64,000 nt of DNA, taken from assembly GCF_900198405.1 (NCBI RefSeq), contig NZ_FZMR01000006.1, positions 1-64,000 of the forward strand, written 5' to 3'. A program made the translations under genes and the position numbers. Origin of the DNA: Helicobacter cetorum. GTDB lineage: Bacteria > Campylobacterota > Campylobacteria > Campylobacterales > Helicobacteraceae. How positions within the stretch are numbered: the first letter of the stretch is position 1; every line of letters starts with the position of its first letter. Below are positions 18,766 to 28,889 of the stretch, in pieces. Under the pieces are notes generated by a model, which worked only from the letters and a program-made list of their open reading frames with translations, searched no databases and was not told where the DNA came from.

Positions 18766-19541
18766 TGCGTTATTTAATAGCTAGACGATTGGTGCAAGTA
18801 GGGATTTTAGTCTTATTTATTTTTGAACTAGGTTTTAAGGGGAATCTAAGTTCTTCAGTGCTTTTTTCTACCATTCCATTAAGCGACCCTTTTGCTATCT
18901 TGCAATTATATTTAGCAGGCTTTAGCATGGGGGTTAAGGCTCTTATAGGGGCTGTGGTTGTGCTGGTGTTTTATGCTCTTGTTGCTGGAAGAGCGTTTTG
19001 TGCGTGGGTATGTCCTATTAACATGATTACTGATTTGGCGCATTTTGTGCGAGAAAAAACCATTTTTAGGCGTTCACAAGCCTTAAATATCCATAGAAAT
19101 ACCCGCTATTACATACTAGCTTTATGCCTTATTCTTTCTTTTGTGCTAGGGTTCCCTGTATTTGAGGGGATTTCTTATATTGGCGTGGTGCATAGAGGCA
19201 TTATTTTTGGTTCGCTTTCATGGCTTATGGTAGCGTTTGTGATTTTTTGTGTGGATTTATTTTTAGCCGAACGCCTGATTTGTTCTAAACTTTGCCCTTT
19301 AGGGGCGTTTTATGCCATTATTTCACGCTTTTCATTATTAAAAATCTCACACCAAGCTCATAAATGCACAAGGTGCGATCGCTGTTTTGCAGTATGCCCT
19401 GAAGTTCAAGTGTTAACGATGATAGGCAAAAGAAGTGAGTGGGTTAAAAATGGGGAGTGCATTGAATGCGCTCGCTGTATTGAAGTGTGCAATGATGACG
19501 CTTTGAATTTTAATTTAGTGGATTTATTGAAACAAAAATAG
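18765..19541 (+). CDS. napH: NapH, membrane quinol dehydrogenase subunit
   Basis: 258 residues with four membrane spans (starting RRLVQVGILVLFIFELGF) and, on the cytoplasmic side, CAWVCP and CSKLCP motifs plus two C-terminal [4Fe-4S] motifs (CTRCDRCFAVCP and CIECARCIEVCN). NapH oxidises menaquinol and passes electrons to NapG. It overlaps napG by one base. In most epsilonproteobacteria napB and napF follow; here napD comes next after 28 bases with no trace of them. Confidence 0.95.
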   Translation: MRYLIARRLVQVGILVLFIFELGFKGNLSSSVLFSTIPLSDPFAILQLYLAGFSMGVKALIGAVVVLVFYALVAGRAFCAWVCPINMITDLAHFVREKTIFRRSQALNIHRNTRYYILALCLILSFVLGFPVFEGISYIGVVHRGIIFGSLSWLMVAFVIFCVDLFLAERLICSKLCPLGAFYAIISRFSLLKISHQAHKCTRCDRCFAVCPEVQVLTMIGKRSEWVKNGECIECARCIEVCNDDALNFNLVDLLKQK

Positions 19542-19569
19542 GTGCTACGACCAAGAAGGAGACTAAATA

Positions 19570-19902
19570 ATGAATATTAGTAGCGTGGTTTTAGAATGTG
19601 AATCTAAAAATCTCAAAAGCTTAAAAGAAAAGATTGGTTTAATTAAAGGCTGTAGCGTTGAACTAGAAGCGTCTTCTAAACTTGTGGTAGTGATTGAGAG
19701 TGAAAATTTGGATACGGAATTAAAGATTTATAAAACTTTAGAGGCATTAGAAGAGGTTAGCCAAATTTATATGGCATTTAGCTATCAAAATTTAGAGCTA
19801 GAGAGAGAAAAAGCTGAACATTCTAATGCCCTAGAGAGTATTGAAAACGCTCAAAAAGCACAAGATTTTTGCTATTATGGTGATATTTATAGGCGTTATT
19901 GA
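19570..19902 (+). CDS. napD: NapD, nitrate reductase maturation chaperone
   Basis: 110 residues, AAGGAG upstream. NapD binds the Tat signal of NapA and holds it back until the cofactor is in place. The protein shows the NapD pattern of a short ferredoxin-like fold: ISSVVLECESKNLKSLKEKI, a central KLVVVIESENLDTELKIYKTLEALEEV and VSQIYMAFSYQN. The C-terminal 30 residues are extra and polar. Identity is supported by pattern and by its place after napH. Confidence 0.88.
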   Translation: MNISSVVLECESKNLKSLKEKIGLIKGCSVELEASSKLVVVIESENLDTELKIYKTLEALEEVSQIYMAFSYQNLELEREKAEHSNALESIENAQKAQDFCYYGDIYRRY

Positions 19903-19939
19903 ACTAGCTTTTCTAAACTATGATTAAAGCAAATTCAGC

Positions 19940-19945
19940 TATAAT
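19940..19945 (+). promoter_or_regulatory. Probable -10 box for tig
   Basis: TATAAT (TCAGCTATAATAAC) 44 bases before the tig start codon, in the gap after napD. Confidence 0.45.
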
Positions 19946-19988
19946 AACTAACTTATAACATTTTATTTTTTAATGATTAAGGAAAAGC

Positions 19989-21338
19989 ATGAATCTTGAA
20001 GTTAAAAAACTTGATACAGCTAACGCTCAAGTGAGCGCTAAACCCTCTATGCAAGATATGCAAAAACGCTATGAGAAAATCGCTCAAAAGGTTGCCAAAA
20101 ATGCTAAGATAGATGGTTTTAGAAGGGGTAAAGTTCCTCTTAGTCTTATTAAAACTCGCTACCAAGCCAATATTGAACAAGATGCCCAAGAAGAAATGGT
20201 GCAAGAAATCTTAAAAGACGCTCTCAAAGAATTAGGGGTTGAAAATAAGGATTTAATTGGTAGCCCTCATATCACTAAGTTTGAAAAAAAAGACGATTGT
20301 TTTGAAGTGCAAATGAGCGTAGGGTTAAAACCAACAATCATTTTAGATGCGATTAAAGATTGTGCACCTAGCTTTGAAGTGGAGGCTGTAACTGAAGATA
20401 AGATTCAAGAACGCCTAAAAAAGCTTGCTAGAGACTATGCTAAACTTATTGATGCTAAAGAGCATAAAGAGGCTCAACATGATGATGTGGTAACAATTGA
20501 TTTTGAAGGCTTTATTGATAATGAACCTTTTGAGGGTGGCAAGGCTGAGAATTTTAGTTTTTCACTTGGTAGCAAGCAAATGTTAGAAGAGTTTGAAAAA
20601 GCGATTTTAAACATGAAAGTAGGCGAAGAAAAAGAATTTCCTTTGACTTTTCCAAGCGACTATCATGCCCAGCATTTAGCCGGCAAAGGGGCAAGCTTTA
20701 AAGTGAAGTTGCATAAAATCCAAGTGCGTGATATTCCTGAAATCAATGATGAATTTGCTAAAAATGTGTTAGCTCAAGAAGAAAATGCTACCCTTGCTAC
20801 CTTACAAGACAAAGTAAAAGGACAGCTTTTTGTGGAGAATAAGACCAAGCTTTATAATGAAGAGCTGAAAGAAAAGTTCATTGAAAGTTTAGATGAGAAG
20901 TTTTCATTTGATTTGCCTAAAACTATTGTAGAACAAGAAATGGATTTATTGTTTAGAAACGCATTCTATTCTATGCAAGAAGAAGAAATGAAGGCTCTCC
21001 AAGAAAATCAAGAAAAAGCTAAAGAAAAGCGTGAATCTTTTAGAAAAGATGCTACAAAGAGTGTGAAAGTTACTTTTATTGTAGATGCTTTGGCTAAACA
21101 AGAAGAAATTTTTGTGCATGATAATGAAGTATTTCAAACCTTATATTATGAGGCTATGATGACAGGGCAAAACCCACAAAACCTCATTGAGCAATACCGA
21201 CAAAACAACATGCTCCCAGCTGTTAAAATGGCGATGATTGAAGATAGAGTGCTTACGCATTTTTTAGACCAAAAATTGTCTAAAGAAGAACAACAGATGA
21301 TTGAAAGTTTGAAACAAACTTCAAAAAATACCCAATAA
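19989..21338 (+). CDS. tig: Trigger factor
   Basis: 449-residue ribosome-bound chaperone and prolyl isomerase that shields nascent chains at the exit tunnel. The ribosome-docking signature is seen as IDGFRRGKVPLSLIKTRY near residues 40-57. The FKBP-type isomerase domain (~150-240) contains DVVTIDFEGFIDNEPFEGG and FPLTFPSDYHAQHLAGKGASF. The C-terminal helical arms are rich in Lys and Glu. AAGGA precedes the ATG. It heads a plus-strand run with clpP, def and comM, the H. pylori order. Confidence 0.96.
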   Translation: MNLEVKKLDTANAQVSAKPSMQDMQKRYEKIAQKVAKNAKIDGFRRGKVPLSLIKTRYQANIEQDAQEEMVQEILKDALKELGVENKDLIGSPHITKFEKKDDCFEVQMSVGLKPTIILDAIKDCAPSFEVEAVTEDKIQERLKKLARDYAKLIDAKEHKEAQHDDVVTIDFEGFIDNEPFEGGKAENFSFSLGSKQMLEEFEKAILNMKVGEEKEFPLTFPSDYHAQHLAGKGASFKVKLHKIQVRDIPEINDEFAKNVLAQEENATLATLQDKVKGQLFVENKTKLYNEELKEKFIESLDEKFSFDLPKTIVEQEMDLLFRNAFYSMQEEEMKALQENQEKAKEKRESFRKDATKSVKVTFIVDALAKQEEIFVHDNEVFQTLYYEAMMTGQNPQNLIEQYRQNNMLPAVKMAMIEDRVLTHFLDQKLSKEEQQMIESLKQTSKNTQ

Positions 21339-21363
21339 ATTTTAAGAAAGGTAGGTTAGGATT

Positions 21364-21954
21364 ATGAGTTATGTCCCTTTTGTAATAGAAAAATCAGGGC
21401 GTGGAGAACGCAGTTATGATATTTATTCGCGCCTTTTAAAAGACCGCATTGTTGTTTTGAGTGGCGAAATTAATGATGATTTAGCCTCTTCTATTGTGGC
21501 ACAACTCTTGTTTTTAGAGGCTGAAGACCCAGAAAAAGATATTAGTTTGTATATTAATTCTCCCGGTGGCATTATCACAAGTGGTTTTAGTATCTATGAT
21601 ACAATGAATTTCATTCGCCCTGATGTTTGCACTATCTCTATGGGGCAAGCCTCTTCAATGGGAGCGTTTTTGCTTAGCTCTGGAGCTAAGGGCAAGCGCT
21701 TTTCTTTACCCCATGCACGCATTATGATTCACCAACCTTTAGGAGGGGCTCAAGGACAAGCGACTGATATTGAAATCACCACTAAAGAGATTTTAAGGCT
21801 TAAAGGGTTATTGAACACTATTTTAGCAGAAAATACCAATCAAACTTTAGAAAAAATCCAAAGAGATACAGATAGAGATTTCTATATGAATCCTTTAGAG
21901 GCAAAAAATTATGGCTTGATTGACCAAGTGTTGCAAAAAAAGGTGAAGAAATAA
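21364..21954 (+). CDS. clpP: ATP-dependent Clp protease proteolytic subunit
   Basis: 196-residue serine protease that forms the double-ring chamber fed by ClpX or ClpA. The catalytic Ser is in [13 protein letters not shown] and the His in [11 protein letters not shown]; the oxyanion strand [12 protein letters not shown] is also clear. [20 protein letters not shown] is the usual N-terminus. Def begins 5 bases after its stop. Likely also degrades tmRNA-tagged proteins (see tmRNA at 41241). Confidence 0.97.
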   Translation: MSYVPFVIEKSGRGERSYDIYSRLLKDRIVVLSGEINDDLASSIVAQLLFLEAEDPEKDISLYINSPGGIITSGFSIYDTMNFIRPDVCTISMGQASSMGAFLLSSGAKGKRFSLPHARIMIHQPLGGAQGQATDIEITTKEILRLKGLLNTILAENTNQTLEKIQRDTDRDFYMNPLEAKNYGLIDQVLQKKVKK

Positions 21955-21958
21955 GCCC

Positions 21959-22483
21959 ATGGCTTTATTAGAAATCGTGCATTATCCTTCAAAAATCTTA
22001 AGAACTATTTCTAAGGAAGTGGTCTCTTTTGATAAGGAACTTCATCAGCAATTAGACGATATGTATGAGACTATGATAGTAGGTAAGGGGATAGGACTAG
22101 CTGGTATTCAAGTTAATTTAGCTTTAAGAATGTTGCTTATCAATCTTCCTAGAGAAGATGACAAACAATACAAAGAAGACTGCCTAGAAATTATTAACCC
22201 AAAGTTCATAGAGACTAAAGGGATTGTGAAGTGGAATGAGGGCTGTCTTTCAGTTCCTGAATTTTATGAAGAAGTGGAGCGTTTTGAGGAAGTTACCATA
22301 GAATATCAAGACCGCTATGGTGAGTTAAAAGTTTTAAAAGCAAAGGATTTGTTAGCGATAGCCATTCAGCATGAAATGGATCATTTAGATGGCATATTAT
22401 TTGTAGATAAGCTTTCTATTATCAAGCGCAAAAAATTTGAAAAAGAATTGAGCAGAAAACAAAAATATAAAAACAAGCCATGA
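21959..22483 (+). CDS. def: Peptide deformylase
   Basis: 174-residue metalloenzyme that removes the formyl group from nascent protein N-termini. All three motifs are intact: [20 protein letters not shown] (metal Cys) and QHEMDHLDG (metal His pair and catalytic Glu). Length is normal. Stop codon overlaps the comM start by 4 bases (ATGA). Confidence 0.97.
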   Translation: MALLEIVHYPSKILRTISKEVVSFDKELHQQLDDMYETMIVGKGIGLAGIQVNLALRMLLINLPREDDKQYKEDCLEIINPKFIETKGIVKWNEGCLSVPEFYEEVERFEEVTIEYQDRYGELKVLKAKDLLAIAIQHEMDHLDGILFVDKLSIIKRKKFEKELSRKQKYKNKP

Positions 22484-24003
22484 TTAATACAATTTATTGT
22501 GCGACCATGCAACGAGGTTTGGCAGAAGTCGTGGCTGTAGAGGCAACTTTTACTAGAGCCTTACCGGCATTTGTGATTTCAGGCTTGGCTAACAATTCTA
22601 TTCAAGAGGCTAAGCAAAGGGTGCAGTCTGCTTTGCAAAACAATAACTTCACTTTTCCACCTTTAAAAATCACTATTAATCTTTCGCCCTCTGATTTGCC
22701 AAAATCTGGCAGTCATTTTGATTTGCCTATCGCTCTTTTGGTAGCTTTACAAAAACAAGAATTAGCCCTTAAAGAGTGGTTTGCTTTTGGAGAATTAGGA
22801 CTTGATGGCAAGATTAAATACAATCAAAATATCTTCCCTATGCTTTTAGATATTGCCATTAAGCACCCTAACGCTCAAATCATTGTTCCTAAAGCAGGCA
22901 AAGAGCTTATTTCTTTAATCCCTAATTTGCAATGTTTTTTTGTGGAGCATTTTAAAGAGGCTTTAGAGATTTTGCAAAACCCTGAGAGTAAAGCGCATGC
23001 TTACATTAAGAATTTACCTTTTAAAACAATAGAGATTGATAATAAAGAATATTATTTTTCTAATCATTATGAGTTAGACTTTAAGGAAGTAAGAGGGCAA
23101 AATATTGCCAAGGAGGCTGTATTAATTGCAAGTGCAGGGTTTCATAATTTGCTTTTAGAGGGAAGTCCTGGTTGTGGAAAAAGCATGATGGTTAATCGCA
23201 TGCGTTATATTCTACCCCCTTTGAGTTTGAATGAAATCCTAGAGACCACAAAATTGCGTATTTTAAGCGAGCAAGAGGGCATATATAGCCCTTTAAGAAG
23301 TTTTAGAAACCCTCATCAAAGCGCGTCAAAATCTAGTATTTTAGGCTCAAGTTCCCTAAAAGAACCAAAACCCGGTGAAGTGGCTCTAGCTCATAATGGA
23401 TTATTATTTTTTGATGAATTACCTCATTTTAAGAAAGATATTTTAGAAGCCTTAAGAGAGCCTTTGGAAAATAATAAATTAGTGATTTCAAGGGTGCATA
23501 GCAAAATTGAATATAACACTTCATTTTTATTTGTAGGGGCTTTAAATCCTTGCCCATGTGGAAATTTACTCAGCCAAACTAAAGTGTGTCGTTGCCAAGA
23601 TAGAGAAATCACGCAATATAAAAACCGCTTAAGCGAGCCATTTTTAGATAGGATAGATTTATTTGTGCAAATGGAAGAAACTTCCAAAAAAGAAAATCCA
23701 AGCCAAAATGTTTGGACTTCTGAAAACATGCATCAAAAAGTTTTGCAAGTCTTTAAGCACCAAAAAGAGCGTCAGCAAAGCGCTTTTAATGGGAAGTTAA
23801 ATGAGGCAGAAATTCTGCAATTTTGCCCCCTAAATAGTGAAAATCAAAATTTATTAGACCAAGCTATTGAGCGTTTTGGGCTATCTATGCGTTCGGTAAA
23901 TAAAATCAAAAAAGTTGCTCGCACCATAGCAGATTTAAATGATTGTCAAGAGATAGAAAAATCCCATATACTCAAAGCATTAAGTTTTAGAAAAATTTCT
24001 TAA
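22480..24003 (+). CDS. comM: ComM-type Mg-chelatase-like AAA+ ATPase
   Basis: 507 residues. ComM is a hexameric helicase that supports branch migration during natural transformation. It has the N-terminal ChlI-like domain ([36 protein letters not shown]), Walker [13 protein letters not shown] near residue 227, Walker [11 protein letters not shown], and a zinc-like Cys group [15 protein letters not shown]. Length is normal. Natural competence is a Helicobacter trait, so the role fits. Coupled to def by a 4-base overlap. Confidence 0.93.
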   Translation: MINTIYCATMQRGLAEVVAVEATFTRALPAFVISGLANNSIQEAKQRVQSALQNNNFTFPPLKITINLSPSDLPKSGSHFDLPIALLVALQKQELALKEWFAFGELGLDGKIKYNQNIFPMLLDIAIKHPNAQIIVPKAGKELISLIPNLQCFFVEHFKEALEILQNPESKAHAYIKNLPFKTIEIDNKEYYFSNHYELDFKEVRGQNIAKEAVLIASAGFHNLLLEGSPGCGKSMMVNRMRYILPPLSLNEILETTKLRILSEQEGIYSPLRSFRNPHQSASKSSILGSSSLKEPKPGEVALAHNGLLFFDELPHFKKDILEALREPLENNKLVISRVHSKIEYNTSFLFVGALNPCPCGNLLSQTKVCRCQDREITQYKNRLSEPFLDRIDLFVQMEETSKKENPSQNVWTSENMHQKVLQVFKHQKERQQSAFNGKLNEAEILQFCPLNSENQNLLDQAIERFGLSMRSVNKIKKVARTIADLNDCQEIEKSHILKALSFRKIS

Positions 24004-24020
24004 AAATAGAAAATATATCC

Positions 24021-24026
24021 TATAAT
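24021..24026 (+). promoter_or_regulatory. Probable -10 box for cadA
   Basis: TATAAT 39 bases before the cadA ATG, in the short gap after comM. Confidence 0.45.
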
Positions 24027-24064
24027 ACTCGCTTAAAAACCTATTAGGGTGTAAAAGGAAAATA

Positions 24065-26137
24065 ATGCAAGAATACTATATTCATAACTTAGATTGCCCA
24101 GATTGTGCAGCTAAGTTAGAAAAAGCTTTAAACAAGCTAGATTATGTCAAAAAAGCTCAAATCATTTTTAGCACCAATAAATTGTTGTTAGATACCAATG
24201 ATTTTGAGCAAGTAAAAGGCTTTATCAAAAAGAGTGAGCCTCATTTAAGTCTTTCATTTGTAGAAGATGTGATTGAAGAAAAACCTTTGAGTTTCACCCC
24301 TTTAATCGCAACAATCATCGTTTTTTTAAGCGCATTGTTGGTATTGCATTTTGAACCGCATGCTTTTATCGAAAAAAGCATGTATGTGTTGCTTGGTTTA
24401 GTGTATTTATATGCGGGTAAAGATGTGTTTTTAGGAGCGTTTTATAGCTTTAAAAAGGCGCATTTTTTTGATGAAAACGCTTTAATGCTGATTGCTACTA
24501 TTGCGGCTTTTTGTGTGGGGGCTTATGAAGAAAGTGTTTCTATTATGGTGTTTTATTCAGCGGGCGAATTTTTGCAAAAACTTGCTGTTTCACGCTCTAA
24601 AAAATCCATTAAGGCGCTTTTAGATGTTGCCCCCCATTCAGCATGCTTAAAAGAGGGCGAGGAGCTTATAACAATAGCCCCAGAGGAATTAAAGATTGGC
24701 GATATTGTGGTGGTTAAAGTGGGTGAGAAAGTCCCTGTAGATGGCATGATTATTAAGGGGGAAACTTTATTAGACCAGCGTGCTTTAACCGGAGAATCTA
24801 TGCCTGTTAATGTGAAAGAGACTTCAGAAGTGCTTGGGGGCAGCTTGAATCTAAAAGCTGTGATTGAAGTGGAAGTGAAAAAAACTTATCAAGATTCTTC
24901 TATTGCTAAAATGGTGGATTTAGTTCAAAGTGCTGCTAATGAAAAAAGTGAAACAGAAAAATTTATCACTAAGTTTTCACGCTACTATACTCCAAGCGTG
25001 CTTTTTATAGCGTTTTTAATTGCAGTAGTCCCTCCTTTGTTAAACATGGGGAGTTTTGATGAGTGGATTTATAGGGGGCTTGTGGCCTTAATGGTGAGTT
25101 GTCCTTGTGCGTTTGTGATTTCAGTGCCATTAGGGTATTTTGGTGGAGTTGGAGCAGCGAGCAAAAAGGGGATTTTAATGAAAGGCGTGCATGTTTTAGA
25201 GGTCTTAACCCAAGCAAAAAGCATTGCTTTTGATAAAACCGGCACGCTCACTAAGGGAGTGTTTAAAGTGGTAGAAATCTCTCCTAAAGAGGGCTATAGC
25301 AAGGAAGATGTCTTACGCTATGCAAGCTGTTCGCAACTTTTATCCACACACCCTATTGCTGTATCTATCAATAAAGCTTGCAAAGAGCTTTTAAAAGATA
25401 AGGTTGTCCATGAGCATTGCATAGAAGATTATGAAGAGATTAGTGGCTTTGGAGTTAAGGCAAAATGCCATACAGATTTGATTATTGCTGGAAATGAAAA
25501 AATGCTAGAAAAATTTCATGTCTGCCATGATTATTGCGTTTTAGACAGAGGAACGGTGGTGTATGTATCTTTTAATGGGGTGTGTATTGGACATATTGTT
25601 ATTAGCGATGAGATTAAAGAAGATGCCTTAGAGACTTTAGAAACCTTAAAAGTGCATGGAGTGGAGCATTTTTGCATTTTGAGTGGGGATAGGAAGAGTG
25701 CAACTCAAAGCATTGCTAAAATGCTTGATTGTGAATATCATGCAAGTTTGTTGCCAGAAGAGAAAACAGCCGTATTTAAGGAATTTAAAGAGCGCTATAA
25801 AACACCGGCTATTTTTGTGGGCGATGGCATCAATGATGCCCCAACTTTAGCAAGTGCTGATGTGGGTATTAGCATGGGGCATGGCTCAGAATTAAGCAAG
25901 CAAAGTGCTGATATTATCATCACTAACGACTCTTTGTCTTCTTTAGTGAAAGTTTTAGCGATTGCCAAAAAAACTAAGAGCATTATTTGGCAAAATATTT
26001 TATTTGCTTTAGGGGTTAAGGCAGTGTTTATTGTGCTAGGGCTTATGGGGTTTGCAACTTTATGGGAGGCTGTCTTTGGCGATGTAGGAGTGGCATTATT
26101 AGCTTTGGCTAATTCTATGCGTGCTATGCGTGCTTAG
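24065..26137 (+). CDS. cadA: CadA-type Zn/Cd/Co exporting P-type ATPase
   Basis: 690-residue P1B-type ATPase exporting divalent transition metals. An N-terminal metal-binding domain holds [16 protein letters not shown] (C-x2-C). Membrane segments are followed by the actuator TGES (LTGESMPV), the metal-channel [12 protein letters not shown], the phosphorylation site [10 protein letters not shown], and the hinge [16 protein letters not shown]. All catalytic residues are present. In H. pylori the orthologue also protects urease by controlling metals. Preceded by its own promoter and AAAGGA. Confidence 0.95.
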   Translation: MQEYYIHNLDCPDCAAKLEKALNKLDYVKKAQIIFSTNKLLLDTNDFEQVKGFIKKSEPHLSLSFVEDVIEEKPLSFTPLIATIIVFLSALLVLHFEPHAFIEKSMYVLLGLVYLYAGKDVFLGAFYSFKKAHFFDENALMLIATIAAFCVGAYEESVSIMVFYSAGEFLQKLAVSRSKKSIKALLDVAPHSACLKEGEELITIAPEELKIGDIVVVKVGEKVPVDGMIIKGETLLDQRALTGESMPVNVKETSEVLGGSLNLKAVIEVEVKKTYQDSSIAKMVDLVQSAANEKSETEKFITKFSRYYTPSVLFIAFLIAVVPPLLNMGSFDEWIYRGLVALMVSCPCAFVISVPLGYFGGVGAASKKGILMKGVHVLEVLTQAKSIAFDKTGTLTKGVFKVVEISPKEGYSKEDVLRYASCSQLLSTHPIAVSINKACKELLKDKVVHEHCIEDYEEISGFGVKAKCHTDLIIAGNEKMLEKFHVCHDYCVLDRGTVVYVSFNGVCIGHIVISDEIKEDALETLETLKVHGVEHFCILSGDRKSATQSIAKMLDCEYHASLLPEEKTAVFKEFKERYKTPAIFVGDGINDAPTLASADVGISMGHGSELSKQSADIIITNDSLSSLVKVLAIAKKTKSIIWQNILFALGVKAVFIVLGLMGFATLWEAVFGDVGVALLALANSMRAMRA

Positions 26138-26307
26138 AATGTTTTGATATAAAGGTAGGGGGAAATTTATGCTAACTTTAGAATTTTTATTGCTATTAAG
26201 ATAAATCTAACAAACGAGTAAATTCTAAACGATATTTTTTATCATTCTAAAAATTTAAAAAATCAAGTAATATTCAAGGGGTTTATATATAAGTTGGTTA
26301 GTAGAAG

Positions 26308-26382
26308 TGGCTCCAGATGTAGGATTCGAACCTACGACCAAGCGGTTAACAGCCGCCTACTCTACCACTGAGCTAATCTGGA
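26308..26382 (-). tRNA. tRNA-Asn (GUU), downstream copy
   Basis: Cloverleaf read on the minus strand: acceptor TCCAGAT pairs with ATCTGGA, anticodon loop CTGTTAA gives GUU, T-loop GGTTCGAATCC, and CCA is encoded. 75 bases. It differs from the copy at 26400 by one D-loop base. The stretch 26138-26307 holds no gene that I can see. Confidence 0.96.
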
Positions 26383-26399
26383 ATAGATTGCTAAACAAA

Positions 26400-26474
26400 T
26401 GGCTCCAGATGTAGGATTCGAACCTACGACCAAGCGGTTAACAGCCGCCTACTCTACCGCTGAGCTAATCTGGA
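26400..26474 (-). tRNA. tRNA-Asn (GUU), upstream copy
   Basis: Same structure as the neighbouring copy, with CCA encoded and anticodon GUU; 17 bases separate the two. Tandem duplication is evident from the near-identity. Confidence 0.96.
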
Positions 26475-26541
26475 ATCTTTAAAAAAGTGATAAGATTATA
26501 GTAAAATTTCTCTATAAAGTCAAGTATAAAATGATATTTGT

Positions 26542-27801
26542 TCAAAAAGTAAAGTAATTTTTGTTTATAGTGTGGTTTTTAGAAATAAAATCCTTTAAAT
26601 CATACAGAATCCCATTTTCTAAAAGTAAATCTAAAATGTTTAATGTTTTAAAAACTTCATGTTTAATAGCAACAATAACGCCCTCATAAGTTGGGGTCGT
26701 TGGTAATTTATCTAAAAGTTCAAACGCATTTGTTTTTACTAAAGGGTCATACACGCTCACGCAAGCGCCTAGTTGTTCTAATTCATGTTTAAGTTTAGTG
26801 ATAGGAGTGTTGCGTATGTCATTGCAATTTTCTTTAAAACTTGCTCCTAAAATTAAAATGCGTGCTTTAAAAATTGCTATATTATTTTTAGCAAGTAATT
26901 TAGCGCATTTGTGTGCTACAAATTTAGGTGTATTTTCATTGATTTCTCTAGCTTTTTCTAATAGTTGCAAAGGGCTTTGATAGATTTTTGCAATATGTGT
27001 GAGATAGTAGGGGTCTATACCAATGCAATGCCCTCCCACAAGTCCGGGTGTAAAAGGTAAAAAATTCCATTTGGTTTGGCATGCCTTAAGCACTTCATAA
27101 ATATCCACTTCTAATTTATCTAGCAAGCAAGCGATTTCATTTAAAAAAGCGATGTTTAAATCCCTTTGAGCGTTTTCTATCGCTTTAGCGCTTTCAGCCA
27201 CTACAATACTAGGGGCAAGATAAGTTTGAGTGATAGTGCTATAAAGTTTATTGACTAAAATAGCGCTTTCTTTGGTGCTTGCTGAAGTGATTTTAATGGT
27301 GTTTTTTAGAGTGTGTTCTTTATCGCCTACATTGATGCGCTCAGGCGAATAACCTACAAAAAAGTCTTTGTTATAAATGAGTTTGCTTGCTTTTTCTAAT
27401 TCTTTGACACATTTTGTTTCGGTGCAAGTAGGGTAGGTAGTGGATTCATAAATCACAATATTACCCTTTTTTAAATGCCTCCCTACAAGATTTGAGGCTT
27501 TTAAGAGCATAGAAATATCTGGCTTTTTAGCCTCATCAATAGGGGTTGGCACAGCAATGATAAAAATATCAGTGCTTTTTAAATCACTCTCTTTGTCAGT
27601 GAAAGAACAATGAATGCTTTGCCTAAAATCTTGCATTTGCATTTCATTGTTGCTATCTTTTGCATTTTGTAATTCCTCTATGCGCTTTTTGGAAATATCA
27701 AACCCCACGCATTTAAAATGCTCCCCTAAGGCTAAAATTAAAGGCAAGCCAACATATCCTAAGCCAATCACAGCAATTTGGCATTCTTTTAAGTCTTTCA
27801 T
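26542..27801 (-). CDS. wbpA: WbpA-type UDP-N-acetylglucosamine 6-dehydrogenase
   Basis: 419 residues. Oxidises UDP-GlcNAc to UDP-GlcNAcA with NAD. The N-terminal Rossmann fold shows IAVIGLGYVGLPL (residues ~9-21), and the catalytic Cys is in GLVGGHCIGIDPYYL, typical of the UDP-glucose/GDP-mannose dehydrogenase family. Further blocks FFVGYSPERINVGD and LILGASFKENCNDIRNTP place it with the WbpA/WbpO/TviB group. Neighbours wbpE, D, B and I make the UDP-GlcNAc substrate the best reading. Its start overlaps the wbpE stop by 4 bases. Last gene of the nrdA-wbp run. Confidence 0.85.
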   Translation of the reverse strand: MKDLKECQIAVIGLGYVGLPLILALGEHFKCVGFDISKKRIEELQNAKDSNNEMQMQDFRQSIHCSFTDKESDLKSTDIFIIAVPTPIDEAKKPDISMLLKASNLVGRHLKKGNIVIYESTTYPTCTETKCVKELEKASKLIYNKDFFVGYSPERINVGDKEHTLKNTIKITSASTKESAILVNKLYSTITQTYLAPSIVVAESAKAIENAQRDLNIAFLNEIACLLDKLEVDIYEVLKACQTKWNFLPFTPGLVGGHCIGIDPYYLTHIAKIYQSPLQLLEKAREINENTPKFVAHKCAKLLAKNNIAIFKARILILGASFKENCNDIRNTPITKLKHELEQLGACVSVYDPLVKTNAFELLDKLPTTPTYEGVIVAIKHEVFKTLNILDLLLENGILYDLKDFISKNHTINKNYFTF

Positions 27802-28889
27802 ATACTTTTTAAAACCTTAGTAATGCTTAGTATTTCTTCTTCTTTCAAATAAGGGTGCATAGGCACACTAAAAATACGCTCACTTACAAAATGAGTGTTT
27901 GGAAAATCTTGTAAATTGTAGTCTAAATCTTTTAGAGATTTTTGTAAATACAAACCTTTAGGATAGTGGATAGCATAGGGAATTTGCGCTTTTTCTAAGG
28001 CTTTTAGAACTTGTTCTCTTTTAGAGCTTAAAAGTGAATATTGCGCATAAATATGCGAGCGATTTTCTAAAGGGCTAGGTAATTCAAAGGGGCTATTTTT
28101 AAGATATTGTGTATAGAGCTTGGCCACTTTTTCACGCTTTTTTAAAGTCTCTTTATAATACTCTAGTTTGATATTTAAAATTCCAGCTTGTAAGGCATCT
28201 AGTCTTGCCCCAAGCCCTAAATATTCATGCTCATAGCGTTTGGTTTGCCCATGCACCCTTAAGAATTTGAGTTTGTTAGCTAATTCTTCATCTTGGCAAA
28301 AAATCGCCCCTCCATCGCCATAGCACCCTAATGGTTTAGATGGAAAAAAACTTGTGGTAGCTAGTAGGGGCAATGAAACACTCATTTGATTTTTATAAGT
28401 TGCTCCAAAGCTTTGAGCCGCATCTTCTATTAAAATGAGGTGGTGTTTTTTAGCAATATCTAAAAGGGGGTCATAATCAAGCGCTAGACCAAACAAGCTC
28501 ACAGGCACAATCGCTTTAGTTCTTGGTGTGATAGCTTTTTGAACTAAATTAATATCCATATGAAAAGTTTTAGGGTCAATATCCACTAAAATGGGCTTAA
28601 TTTTTAAAAGCCTAAGCATTTCAACCACAGAAATAAAGCTAAACGCGCTCGTAATGACCTCATCATTTTCTTTAAGCCCTAATGCCATAAAGGCTAATAA
28701 AAGCGCTGAAGTCCCACTTGAACAAGTGATAGCATGCTTACTAGATGAAAAAGCACCTAAATTTTTTTCTAATAAAGCCACTTCTTCACCCATAATAAAT
28801 TGTGCTTTTTCGCACATGGATTGTATTTTTGGTGTGATTTTGGCGCTTAATTGTGCGTATTCACGCTTTAGTCCGCTAAATTCTATCAA
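27798..28889 (-). CDS. wbpE: WbpE-type sugar aminotransferase
   Basis: 363 residues, DegT/DnrJ/EryC1 fold, PLP-dependent. In the WbpA-E-D-B-I pathway it transfers an amino group from glutamate to the 3-keto sugar. Motifs: SGTSALLLAFMALGLKENDE, LILIEDAAQSFGA (Asp and Gln contacting PLP) and FFPSKPLGCYGDGGAIF, where Lys of SKPLG forms the Schiff base. Size agrees with P. aeruginosa WbpE. It overlaps both neighbours by 4 bases. A flagellin or QuiNAc aminotransferase would look similar; the neighbours decide. Confidence 0.87.
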   Translation of the reverse strand: MIEFSGLKREYAQLSAKITPKIQSMCEKAQFIMGEEVALLEKNLGAFSSSKHAITCSSGTSALLLAFMALGLKENDEVITSAFSFISVVEMLRLLKIKPILVDIDPKTFHMDINLVQKAITPRTKAIVPVSLFGLALDYDPLLDIAKKHHLILIEDAAQSFGATYKNQMSVSLPLLATTSFFPSKPLGCYGDGGAIFCQDEELANKLKFLRVHGQTKRYEHEYLGLGARLDALQAGILNIKLEYYKETLKKREKVAKLYTQYLKNSPFELPSPLENRSHIYAQYSLLSSKREQVLKALEKAQIPYAIHYPKGLYLQKSLKDLDYNLQDFPNTHFVSERIFSVPMHPYLKEEEILSITKVLKSI

